From the NCBI GenBank assembly GCA_009694025.1, contig SHVZ01000017.1:1-45634 (forward strand): 45,634 nt of DNA, written 5' to 3'. This stretch comes from Alphaproteobacteria bacterium. Its GTDB lineage: Bacteria; Pseudomonadota; Alphaproteobacteria; SHVZ01. Each line of letters starts with the position of its first letter. Within the stretch, counting starts at the first letter, position 1. Under the pieces are notes generated by a model. The model did no database searches, was not told the origin of the DNA, and worked only from the letters and a program-made list of their open reading frames with translations. Both the position numbers and the translations under genes were made by a program. Below are positions 23,490 through 31,222 of this stretch, in pieces.

Positions 23490-24446
23490 ATGATGAGACT
23501 GGCTGCAACGGCATTGGCCGTAGGGCTGGCGCTGCTCCCGGCGCCATCGATGGCACAGGCGAAGTACCCGGTGTCGACCGTCACGCTCGCGACGCATTCG
23601 AGCCCCGGCGGCGGCAGCGACGTGTTCCTGCGCGAGCTGGTAAAGCACCTCCAGCCGATCCTCGGGATCAACCTCGCCGTCGCCAACATCACCGGCGGCA
23701 GCGGCGCCAAGGCGATGGCGGAGGTCGCCAAGGCACCGGCGAACGGCAGCATTTTCTACGCGACGACGCCGACTTACATCCAGACGACGCTGTTGAGCAA
23801 GCCCGAGGCCGGCTACGACAAGCTCGACCCGATGATGATCGTCTTCCTCGACCCGACGATCATCTACACGCGCGCCGAGTCGCCGCATAAGACCTTCGCC
23901 GATGTGGTCGCCGACGCCAGGAAGAACGTCGGGAAGGCGAAGTGGGGAGCGGCCAACCCGGCCTCGCTCGAGCGCATCGCCTTCGAGAAACTGAATCGCA
24001 TGATCGGCGCCGGGGCCGCTATCGTCAGCCACGAAGGCGGCGGAGACCTGATGATCAACGTGCTGAACGGGACGCTCGACATCGGCGTCGGCGAGATCCA
24101 GGAGCTTCGCGGCCAGCTCGAGGCCAAGAAGGTGCGCCTGCTCGCCGTCCTCGGAGAGAAGCGTCTCGCTGAATTCCCCGACCTGCCGACTGCCAAGGAG
24201 CAGGGCGTCGACCTCATCGTCAGCAAGTTCCGCGGCCTCGCCGGGCCGAGGGGTGTGCCCGACGACGTGGCAAAGATCTGGGAAGACGCGATCAAGCAGG
24301 CGCTCGCCAGCCCGGCCTACAAGGCGGTCTATGCGAAAGAAGCCCTGGAGCCGGTGGCGATGGGCCGCGAGGACGCCAGACGCTTCACCGCCAGGTTCGC
24401 CGAGGATGTTGCGATCTCGCTGAAGGAGCTTGGGGTGATCAGGTGA
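23490..24446 (+). CDS. Tripartite tricarboxylate transporter binding protein (TctC/Bug)
   Basis: Start chosen: ATG at 23490 after GGAGGAGA; the open frame upstream is a shadow of the permease. The 318-residue exported protein has a signal peptide ([23 protein letters not shown]) and the Bug-type fold: SSPGGGSDVFLRELVKHLQP, ITGGSGAKAMAEVAKAPANG, a mid-protein WGAANPASLERIAFEKL and GVIEIQELRG-like GVGEIQELRGQLE. Bug proteins capture carboxylates and deliver them to TctAB. The gene overlaps the TctB gene by four bases (GTGA), a sign of translational coupling. Confidence 0.92.
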   Translation: MMRLAATALAVGLALLPAPSMAQAKYPVSTVTLATHSSPGGGSDVFLRELVKHLQPILGINLAVANITGGSGAKAMAEVAKAPANGSIFYATTPTYIQTTLLSKPEAGYDKLDPMMIVFLDPTIIYTRAESPHKTFADVVADARKNVGKAKWGAANPASLERIAFEKLNRMIGAGAAIVSHEGGGDLMINVLNGTLDIGVGEIQELRGQLEAKKVRLLAVLGEKRLAEFPDLPTAKEQGVDLIVSKFRGLAGPRGVPDDVAKIWEDAIKQALASPAYKAVYAKEALEPVAMGREDARRFTARFAEDVAISLKELGVIR

Positions 24447-24919
24447 GGCCGAGCCGCGACGACGTTCTCGGTCTCGGCATGATCGCGGCGGCGGCGGCCT
24501 ATTGGGCCGCCGCCGACCGGATCTCGGTGAGCCTTCTTGCCGATGCCGTCGGCGCCGACGGCGTTCCCAAGATGCTGGCGGTGGCGCTCGCCGTCCTCGG
24601 TGCGCTCCTCATCGTCGCCACCCGGATCAAGGCCGCGCCTGCCGAACCGAGGACGCCGGAAACCGACGAGCAACTGCGTGCGCATGTCCGTGCCGCCGGC
24701 CTCTTCGGCGGACTTGCCGCCTATGCCTTGCTTCTCCCCGTCCTCGGCTATCCGCTGGCGCTCGCGCTCCTGATCGGTGGCAGCGCCGTCTATGGCGGGG
24801 CCCAGGTCAAGCCGAGCCTCGCGCTGATCGCCAGCCTCGGCGGCCTCGGGTTCTGGCTGTTCTTCGCCAAGGGGCTCGGCATCCTGATGCCGCTCGGCGC
24901 CTGGGTTCCCGGGAGCTGA
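24443..24919 (+). CDS. Tripartite tricarboxylate transporter small subunit (TctB)
   Basis: The 158-residue membrane protein starts at a GTG within the TctC stop (GTGA). It shows four hydrophobic segments at about 9-24, 38-55, 79-106 and 117-145, the TctB/DUF1468 layout. It lies directly between the TctC and TctA genes, which supports the assignment more than the poorly conserved sequence does. It works in the inner membrane with TctA to import a carboxylate with cations. Confidence 0.88.
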   Translation: MRPSRDDVLGLGMIAAAAAYWAAADRISVSLLADAVGADGVPKMLAVALAVLGALLIVATRIKAAPAEPRTPETDEQLRAHVRAAGLFGGLAAYALLLPVLGYPLALALLIGGSAVYGGAQVKPSLALIASLGGLGFWLFFAKGLGILMPLGAWVPGS

Positions 24920-24921
24920 GC

Positions 24922-26406
24922 ATGGATACGATCTTGTCCGTGGTCGGCGCCCTGCCCGGCGGGTGGACCCTGCTGGCGGCGTTGGCCGGCGTCATCTGGG
25001 GAATCCTGGGCGGCGCCATGCCCGGTCTGTCCCCCTCGGTCGCCATGGCCCTGCTGCTGCCGCTCACCTACGGCATGGACCCGACCGCCGCGCTCACCAT
25101 GCTGGCCTCGGTCTATGTCGGCGCCGAGTACGGCGGCTCGATTCCCGCCATTCTCATCAAGACGCCCGGCACCAATGCCGCCGCCGCCACGACGATCGAC
25201 GGATACGAGCTGGCCCGCCAGGGCCGCGCCGGCGAAGCCCTCGGCATCTCGCTGATGGCCGGTTTCGTCGGCGGCATGTTCGGCCTCGCGATGCTGGTTC
25301 TCGCGACCGAGCCGATGGCCGCCGTCGCTCTCGCATTCACTCCGCCCGCCTATTGCGCGCTCGGCATCCTCGGCCTCTCGGTGATCGCCAGCCTCTCGGG
25401 CCGCTCGCTGCTGAAGGGGCTGATCGCAGGAATCCTCGGCCTGATGATCGCCACGGTCGGCACCGATCCGGTCTCCGGCGTCTCGCGCTTCACCTTCGGC
25501 AGCCCCGATCTTCTGTCCGGAATCCGCCCGATCCTGGTGATGGTCGGGCTCTTCGCGGTGACGGAGATGCTCTCGCAGATCTCGGCCCCGGCCTGGGACA
25601 AGGCCAACCGCCGCGATACCCGGCTCAAGCTGCCAAGCCTTTCGATGTGGCGCCGCCTGTGGAAGTCGCAGGTGATCGGCTGCGTCATCGGCACCTTCGA
25701 GGGCCTGACGCCCGGCGGCGGCGGCAGCATCGCCGCTTTCATCTCCTACAACGAGGCGCGGCGCTGGTCCTCCAAGCCCGAGGAGTTCGGCAAGGGGTCG
25801 GTCGAAGGCGTCGCCGCGCCCGAGTGCGCCAACAACGTCGTCACCGCGACGGCGCTGATCCCCATGCTGAGCCTGGGCATTCCGGGATCCAACTCGGCCG
25901 CAGTGCTGCTCGGCGGCTTCCTCATCCACGGCCTGATCCCGGGGCCGATGCTGTTCCAGAAGGCGCCCGAGGTCGTCTACGGGCTCTACGGCGGACTGTT
26001 CGCCGCCAACGTCCTGATGGTGCTCGTCGGCCTGGTCATCCTCACGCCCTGCATCTGGCTGGTGAACCGGCCGAAGCCCTACCTGATCGCCTTCATCCTC
26101 GCGATCGTCGTCTCCGGTGTCTACGCCACCGACACCTCGCTCACCGACCTCTGGGTCGTGCTGGGCATGGGTGTCGTCGGCTACGGCATGCGCTGGGTCG
26201 GCATGCCGGTGCTGCCGCTGGTGCTGGGCGCGGTGCTCGGCTTCATGGTCGAGTCCAACTACCGGCGAAGCCTTGTGCTCGCGCGCGGCGACCATTCGAT
26301 CTTCCTTCAGGACCCGGTTTCCCTCGGCCTTCTCGTGGCCGCCGTCGCGCTGACCGCCTACTCGGTCTGGCGCGAATACCTCAAGCCACGATCGAAGGAC
26401 GCCTGA
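24922..26406 (+). CDS. Tripartite tricarboxylate transporter large permease (TctA)
   Basis: Start chosen: ATG at 24922, two bases after the TctB stop. The 494-residue protein has about 11-12 membrane helices and the TctA signatures: GAMPGLSPSVAMALLLPLTYGMDP near the N-terminus in two pieces (GGAMPGLSPSVAMALLLPL; YGMDPTAAL), YVGAEYGGSIPAILIKTPG, and later GTFEGLTPGGGGSIAAF with PECANNVVTA and LGIPGSNSAAVLLGG. These glycine-rich repeats form the transport path. The stop overlaps the start of the MmgE/PrpD gene by one base (TGATG), so the downstream enzyme is coupled to import. Confidence 0.94.
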   Translation: MDTILSVVGALPGGWTLLAALAGVIWGILGGAMPGLSPSVAMALLLPLTYGMDPTAALTMLASVYVGAEYGGSIPAILIKTPGTNAAAATTIDGYELARQGRAGEALGISLMAGFVGGMFGLAMLVLATEPMAAVALAFTPPAYCALGILGLSVIASLSGRSLLKGLIAGILGLMIATVGTDPVSGVSRFTFGSPDLLSGIRPILVMVGLFAVTEMLSQISAPAWDKANRRDTRLKLPSLSMWRRLWKSQVIGCVIGTFEGLTPGGGGSIAAFISYNEARRWSSKPEEFGKGSVEGVAAPECANNVVTATALIPMLSLGIPGSNSAAVLLGGFLIHGLIPGPMLFQKAPEVVYGLYGGLFAANVLMVLVGLVILTPCIWLVNRPKPYLIAFILAIVVSGVYATDTSLTDLWVVLGMGVVGYGMRWVGMPVLPLVLGAVLGFMVESNYRRSLVLARGDHSIFLQDPVSLGLLVAAVALTAYSVWREYLKPRSKDA

Positions 26407-27770
26407 TGCCGGATCCAGCCCACGCCGAGCGTCTCGCCACCGCCATCGAGGCGGTATCGGCAGAAACGCTTCCCGCCGGCCTCAGGGCGCTCTGCGAGAC
26501 GCTGCTCGTCGATTTCGCCGGACTTTGCGTCGCGGCGCGCCGGCTCGACTACGTCGCTTCCGTGATGGCTGCGCTCGATCCCGGAGGCCCCTGCACCGCG
26601 ATCGGCCACGACGGCGGCTTCGATCCCGCGGGCGCGGCGATCGTCAACGGCACCGCCGCCCATGGCGAGGACTTCGACGACACCTTCGAAGGCGGTCCCG
26701 TGCATGCCGGCGCCGTCATCCTGCCGGCCGTGCTGGCCGCAGCCGAGCGCCATGGCCTTTCCGGCGCCGATGCGCTCCGCGGCATCGCGGTGGGCTTGGA
26801 AGTGACCTGCCGACTCAGCCTGGTCGTCCCCAAGGCCGTGCACAAAGCCGGCTTCCACCCGACCGCCGTGTTCGGGGCGATGGGCGCCGCCGCCGGCGTC
26901 GGTGCGGCTCTACGTCTGTCGCCGGAGCGGCTCGCCTCGGCTCTCGGCATCGCCGGCAGCATGGCGTCGGGCATCATCGAGTATCTGGCCGAGGGGACCT
27001 GGACCAAGCGCCTGCATCCGGGCTGGGCCGCCCAGAGCGGCTACCGGGCGGCGATGCTGGCGAAATCCGGCTTCGTCGGGCCGCGCACCGTGCTCGAAGG
27101 CAAGCACGGCCTGTTCCAGGGGTTCGCCCATGGGCGGGAGGGCGACTGGGCGGCGCTGCTCGACGGCTTCGGGAAGACCTGGGTCGCCGAGACCATCGCC
27201 TTCAAGCCCTACGCCTGCGGCACCATGACCCATCCCTATATCGACTGCGCCCGCCAGCTCGCGGCCACGGGCGTCGATCCGGCCGCGATCACCGATCTCC
27301 TCTGCGACACCGCCGAGGGCTATGTCCATCGCCTGTGGGAGCCGCTCGCCGACAAGCAGCGCGTGCCCAACGGCTACGCCGGCAAGTTCAGCATCCCCTA
27401 CTGCATCGCCGCCGGCCTCGTCCTCGGCGATGCGGGCCTGGACGCCTTCAGCGACGAGCGCGCAAAAGATCCGCGCCTCAGCGCGGTCGCGGCGAAGGTG
27501 CGCTACCGCATCGACCCGGACGATCCCTATCCCAAACGGTTCACCGGCCATATCCGGGCGACGCTCGCCGACGGCCGCGTCGTCGAGGCGAGGCAGCCCC
27601 ATTTCCGCGGCGGCGCCTCCGAACCCCTGACCCGGTCGGAGATCGATGCCAAGTTTCTCTCCAACGCCCGCTACGGAGGCTGGCCGGACGACCGGAGCCA
27701 GGCGTTCCTCGCTTTCGCCCGGCAGGCCTTCACGGCGGAGCGGGTCAACCTCACGCCGTTCAGGGGGTAG
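26406..27770 (+). CDS. MmgE/PrpD family protein
   Basis: Start chosen: ATG at 26406, sharing its A with the TctA stop. The 454-residue length is typical of the family, which includes 2-methylcitrate dehydratase, cis-aconitate decarboxylase and iminodisuccinate epimerase. Visible signatures are VNGTAAHGEDFDDTFEG (79-95), HAGAVILPAVLAAAERHGLSG, the helical GFHPTAVFGAMGAAAGVGAAL, LHPGWAAQSGYRAA and KPYACGTMTHPYIDCARQL. The chemistry is usually dehydration, decarboxylation or epimerisation of a di- or tricarboxylate. Its link to TctABC suggests that the imported compound or an early product is the substrate. Confidence 0.9.
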   Translation: MPDPAHAERLATAIEAVSAETLPAGLRALCETLLVDFAGLCVAARRLDYVASVMAALDPGGPCTAIGHDGGFDPAGAAIVNGTAAHGEDFDDTFEGGPVHAGAVILPAVLAAAERHGLSGADALRGIAVGLEVTCRLSLVVPKAVHKAGFHPTAVFGAMGAAAGVGAALRLSPERLASALGIAGSMASGIIEYLAEGTWTKRLHPGWAAQSGYRAAMLAKSGFVGPRTVLEGKHGLFQGFAHGREGDWAALLDGFGKTWVAETIAFKPYACGTMTHPYIDCARQLAATGVDPAAITDLLCDTAEGYVHRLWEPLADKQRVPNGYAGKFSIPYCIAAGLVLGDAGLDAFSDERAKDPRLSAVAAKVRYRIDPDDPYPKRFTGHIRATLADGRVVEARQPHFRGGASEPLTRSEIDAKFLSNARYGGWPDDRSQAFLAFARQAFTAERVNLTPFRG

Positions 27771-27772
27771 TC

Positions 27773-28519
27773 ATGCCGGAACTCGACGGACGCGTGGCGC
27801 TGGTCACCGGCGCCGGACGCAACATCGGCCGCGCCATCGCGCTCGACCTGGCGGCGGCAGGCGCCGCCGTCGTCGTCAACGCCCGGTCAAATCAGGCGGA
27901 AGCCGATGCGGTCGTCGCCGAGATTGCCGCGGCTGGCGGCAAGGCCATCGCCTACCTCGCCGACGTCACCGATGCCGACGCGGTTCAGCGCATGACGGCG
28001 GCGGCGACCGCCCGCTTCGGCCGGCTCGACATCCTCGTCAACAACGCCGCCGTTCGTGCCGAAGTGCCATTCGCCGAGCTCGACTATGCCCGCTGGCGGG
28101 CCGTCCTCGGCGTCTGCCTGGACGGCGCCTTTCACTGCACCAAGGCCGCGCACGCCGCACTGACGGCGAGCGGCAGCGGCGCCATCGTCAACATCGGGGG
28201 ATTGAGCGCGCATACCGGCGCCTCCGACCGCGCCCATGTGCTGACCGCCAAGCTCGGCCTGATCGGCTTCACCCGGGCGCTCGCCCACGACCTGGCGCCG
28301 GACGGAATTACGGCCAACTGCGTCGTGCCCGGCATGATCGACACGACGCGCGCCGGCGGCCGCCAGCCGAGCCATCACGCGACTCATCAGCCGCTGGTCG
28401 GCCGCCGCGGCCGGCCGGACGAGATCGCCTCGGCCGTCCGCTGGCTGGTCGGGCCACAGGGCCGCTACGTCACCGGCCAGTCCATCCACCTCAACGGCGG
28501 CACCTACTTAGGATCATGA
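27773..28519 (+). CDS. SDR-family protein with atypical active site (first of two)
   Basis: The 248-residue protein has the classical SDR Rossmann features: TGAGRNIGR (12-20), NNAAV (90-94) and a C-terminal PDEIASAVRWLVGPQGRYVTGQ. The catalytic Y-x3-K is altered. Lys160 is present in HVLTAK, but the Tyr position is Val156, with His155 next to it. The Ser expected after IVNI is Gly142/Gly143. Cofactor binding is therefore likely, but ordinary ketoreductase chemistry is not. It starts two bases after the PrpD-like stop. Start ATG at 27773. Confidence 0.88.
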   Translation: MPELDGRVALVTGAGRNIGRAIALDLAAAGAAVVVNARSNQAEADAVVAEIAAAGGKAIAYLADVTDADAVQRMTAAATARFGRLDILVNNAAVRAEVPFAELDYARWRAVLGVCLDGAFHCTKAAHAALTASGSGAIVNIGGLSAHTGASDRAHVLTAKLGLIGFTRALAHDLAPDGITANCVVPGMIDTTRAGGRQPSHHATHQPLVGRRGRPDEIASAVRWLVGPQGRYVTGQSIHLNGGTYLGS

Positions 28520-28553
28520 TAGGCTGCCGCCGCCACAGACGGAGCGACGGCGG

Positions 28554-29330
28554 ATGAATCTCGATCTCGAGGGCAAGGCGGTCGTGGTCACCGGCGGCTC
28601 CAAGGGTATCGGGCTCGCCTGCGCTGAGGCGTTCCTGGCCGAAGGCGCCCGGGTCGGCATCGCGTCGCGCTCCCAGGCCAACATCGACCGGGCGCTGGCC
28701 AGGCTCACGGGAGCGGTCGGCGTCGCCGCCGACCTGACCGACGCCGGTCAGGCGCTCCGCATGGTCGACGCGATGGAGCGCGAGATCGGCCCGATCGACG
28801 TGCTGGTCAACTCTGCCGGCGCGGCGAAGCGCACGCCGCCAGACGAGCTGACGCCCGCCGCCTGGAAGGCGGCGATGGACGCCAAGTACTTCTCCTACGT
28901 CAACGTCTTCGACCCGGTGGTCAAGCGCATGGCCGAGCGCGGCTCGGGCGTGATCGTCAACGTCATCGGCAATGGCGGCAAGGTCGCGACGCCGACGCAC
29001 CTGCCGGGCGGTGCCGCCAATGCCGCACTGATGCTGGCGACCGCCGGCCTCGCCACCGCCTATGCTCCCAAAGGCGTCCGGGTCGTCGGCGTCAACCCCG
29101 GCCTGACCAACACCGAGCGGGTGGCGGAGGGATTGAAGTCGGATGCCCGCTTGAACGGCATCAGCGAGGAGGAGGCGCTCAAGCGGGCGATCCAGCGCAT
29201 CCCGCTCGGCCGCATGGCCGAGCCGGAGGAGATCGCCAGCCTGGTCCTCTTCCTCGCCTCGCCCCGGGCCAGCTACGTCACCGGCGTGATCGTCTCGATG
29301 GACGGCGCTGTCGCTCCCATCGTCGTCTAG
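28554..29330 (+). CDS. SDR-family protein lacking the Ser-Tyr-Lys triad (second of two)
   Basis: The 258-residue protein keeps the nucleotide-binding loop TGGSKGIG (13-20) and NSAG (86-89). In the active-site segment PTHLPGGAANAALM the Tyr position is Gly152 and the Lys position is Asn156, and the upstream Ser is missing in IVNVIGNGG. An atypical SDR subgroup has a similar xNAALM motif. It may bind NAD(P)H or an acyl-CoA but should not act by the canonical mechanism. It follows the first SDR by 34 bp. Confidence 0.88.
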   Translation: MNLDLEGKAVVVTGGSKGIGLACAEAFLAEGARVGIASRSQANIDRALARLTGAVGVAADLTDAGQALRMVDAMEREIGPIDVLVNSAGAAKRTPPDELTPAAWKAAMDAKYFSYVNVFDPVVKRMAERGSGVIVNVIGNGGKVATPTHLPGGAANAALMLATAGLATAYAPKGVRVVGVNPGLTNTERVAEGLKSDARLNGISEEEALKRAIQRIPLGRMAEPEEIASLVLFLASPRASYVTGVIVSMDGAVAPIVV

Positions 29331-29413
29331 CAGCCTTTCGCAGTCCGCTGCCGGCGCTTGCCGACGGCCCGACTCGCCGCCAAGCTGGCCACCGCCATCG
29401 CCGGAAGGACCCT

Positions 29414-31222
29414 ATGGCCGAGATCCGCGATCCGATCGCCTTCGAGCTGTTCAAGAACTCCGTCTTCTCGATCGCCGACGAGATGGCGCTGACGGTGTTC
29501 CGCACCACCTATTCGGGCGTGCTCAAGGACAACATGGACTATTCGACCGGCCTCGCCGACGGCGACGGCAAGCTGGTGGCTCAGGGCCTCACCCTTCCCG
29601 GCCATCTCGGATCGGTTCCGACCGCGCTCGCCTCGATCATGCGCCACTACGGCGAGGACATGGCCGAGGGCGATGTCTTCATCATGAACGACCCGTTCGA
29701 CGGCGGCATGCATCTGCCGGACATCTTCGTTTTCAAGCCGCTCTACCACCAGGGCGAGCGCCTCGCCTTCGCCGCCACCGTCTGCCATCACACCGACGTC
29801 GGCGGCAGGGTCGCCGGATCGAACGCCTCGGATTCGACGGAGATCTATGCCGAGGGCCTGCGTATCGCGCCCTTGAAGCTCTACGAGGCCGGCAAGCTCA
29901 ACAAGACGATCATGACGTTCATCGAGAGGAACGTCCGCCTGCCGGTCAAGGTATTCGGCGACCTCCGCGCCCAGCTCGCCGCTTGCCACATCGCCGAAAA
30001 GCAGTTCGCCGAGCTCGTTGCCAGATACGGACCGGATGGAACCAAGCTCTATATGAAGGAGACCATCGACTACGCCGAGCGCCTGACCCGGGCAGCGCTG
30101 GCGAAGTTGCCGGATGGCGAATGGAGCTTCGAGGACTGGATCGACGACGACGGCATCGACTACGGCAAGCCGATCCGGCTGTTCGTCACCATCCGGAAGA
30201 CCGGCAGCCAGATGGTGGTGGACTGGACCGGGACCCATCCGCAGGTCAAGGGCGCCATCAACAACACCCTCTCCTTCACCAAGGCTGCCTCCTATTGCGG
30301 CGTGCGCTCCGTGCTGCCGCAGGGCATCCCGAACAATGAGGGCGTGTTCCGCGCGATCGACGTCATCTGCCCGCCCGGCACCGTCGGCAACGGCGTGCTG
30401 CCGGCCGCCTGCGCCGCCCGCGGGCTGACCGGCTTCCGCATGACCGACTGCATGTTCGGGGCGCTCGCGATGATGCTTCCGGACAAGGTCAAGGCCGCCG
30501 GCGACGGCGGCAACACCGGGATCTCGATCGGCGGCTACCACGCCGACCGCTCGCCCTTCATCTACGTCGACTTCACCTGCGGCGCCTGGGGCGCCCGCCC
30601 CTGGGCCGACGGGCTCGACGGCAACTCGCACATGTTCGCCAACATGGCATCCCACTCGATCGAGGTGACGGAGGCCGAGCACCCCATCCAGCTCCTCGCC
30701 TACGAGTTCGTCGCCGACAAGGCCGGCGCCGGCAAGTATCGCGGTGGCGTGCCGTTCCGCCGCGACTACCGGTTCATCGAGGAGGAAGGTACGCTCCAGG
30801 TTCGCTCCGACCGCCGCGACCACCGTCCCTTCGGCCTCTATGGCGGCAGCCCGGGCCGGCCGTCGGAGAATTACCTCAATCCCGACGGCGAGAACCGAGT
30901 CCTGCCCGGCAAGCTGACGATGACGGTGAAGCGGGGCGACGTCTTCCGCCACGTGCTGGCCGGCGCCGGCGGCTGGGGAGATCCGCTCGAGCGCGCGCCG
31001 GCGGCCGTCCTCAAGGACGTGCGCAACGAGCTTCTGTCGCCGGCGAAGGCCGAGGCGGATTACGGCGTGGTGATCGACACCGCGCGCTGGACGGTGAACG
31101 GCCCGGCGACCGAAGCCCGGCGCGCGGCGCTCCGCCAAGCGCGGTCCTGGCCGGAGGTGCCGAAGGTCCAGCGGGAGGACCCGGTGTTCAGGGCGCCGCC
31201 ACCGGCGAGGCGCCGCGCGTGA
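29414..31222 (+). CDS. Hydantoinase/oxoprolinase family B subunit (HyuB-like)
   Basis: The 602-residue protein matches the HyuB / AcxA-type large subunit. It opens with IRDPIAFELFKNSVFSIADEM in two readable parts (RDPIAFELFKN; IADEMALTVFRT), then DYSTGLADGDGKLVAQGLTLPGHLGS (key: MDYSTG and GLTLPGHLG), DVFIMNDPFDGGMHLPD, CHHTDVGGRVAG and late GAGGWGDPLERAP. The family hydrolyses hydantoins, 5-oxoproline or lactams with ATP, or carboxylates ketones (acetone/acetophenone carboxylases), always with an A subunit. GGAAGGA precedes the ATG. The stop overlaps the A-subunit GTG by four bases, so the two are coupled, with B first. Confidence 0.93.
   Translation: MAEIRDPIAFELFKNSVFSIADEMALTVFRTTYSGVLKDNMDYSTGLADGDGKLVAQGLTLPGHLGSVPTALASIMRHYGEDMAEGDVFIMNDPFDGGMHLPDIFVFKPLYHQGERLAFAATVCHHTDVGGRVAGSNASDSTEIYAEGLRIAPLKLYEAGKLNKTIMTFIERNVRLPVKVFGDLRAQLAACHIAEKQFAELVARYGPDGTKLYMKETIDYAERLTRAALAKLPDGEWSFEDWIDDDGIDYGKPIRLFVTIRKTGSQMVVDWTGTHPQVKGAINNTLSFTKAASYCGVRSVLPQGIPNNEGVFRAIDVICPPGTVGNGVLPAACAARGLTGFRMTDCMFGALAMMLPDKVKAAGDGGNTGISIGGYHADRSPFIYVDFTCGAWGARPWADGLDGNSHMFANMASHSIEVTEAEHPIQLLAYEFVADKAGAGKYRGGVPFRRDYRFIEEEGTLQVRSDRRDHRPFGLYGGSPGRPSENYLNPDGENRVLPGKLTMTVKRGDVFRHVLAGAGGWGDPLERAPAAVLKDVRNELLSPAKAEADYGVVIDTARWTVNGPATEARRAALRQARSWPEVPKVQREDPVFRAPPPARRRA

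Noticed and set aside
24790..26295. 501-residue minus-strand frame opposite TctA
   Set aside because: Same reason: charged antisense of a membrane protein with clear TctA signatures.
24963..26400. Long plus-strand frame in another phase running through TctA into the PrpD-like gene
   Set aside because: Only the part from 26406 is protein-like; upstream it is a shadow of TctA.
29327..31138. 603-residue minus-strand frame opposite HyuB
   Set aside because: HyuB motifs on the plus strand are strong and the antisense product has none.
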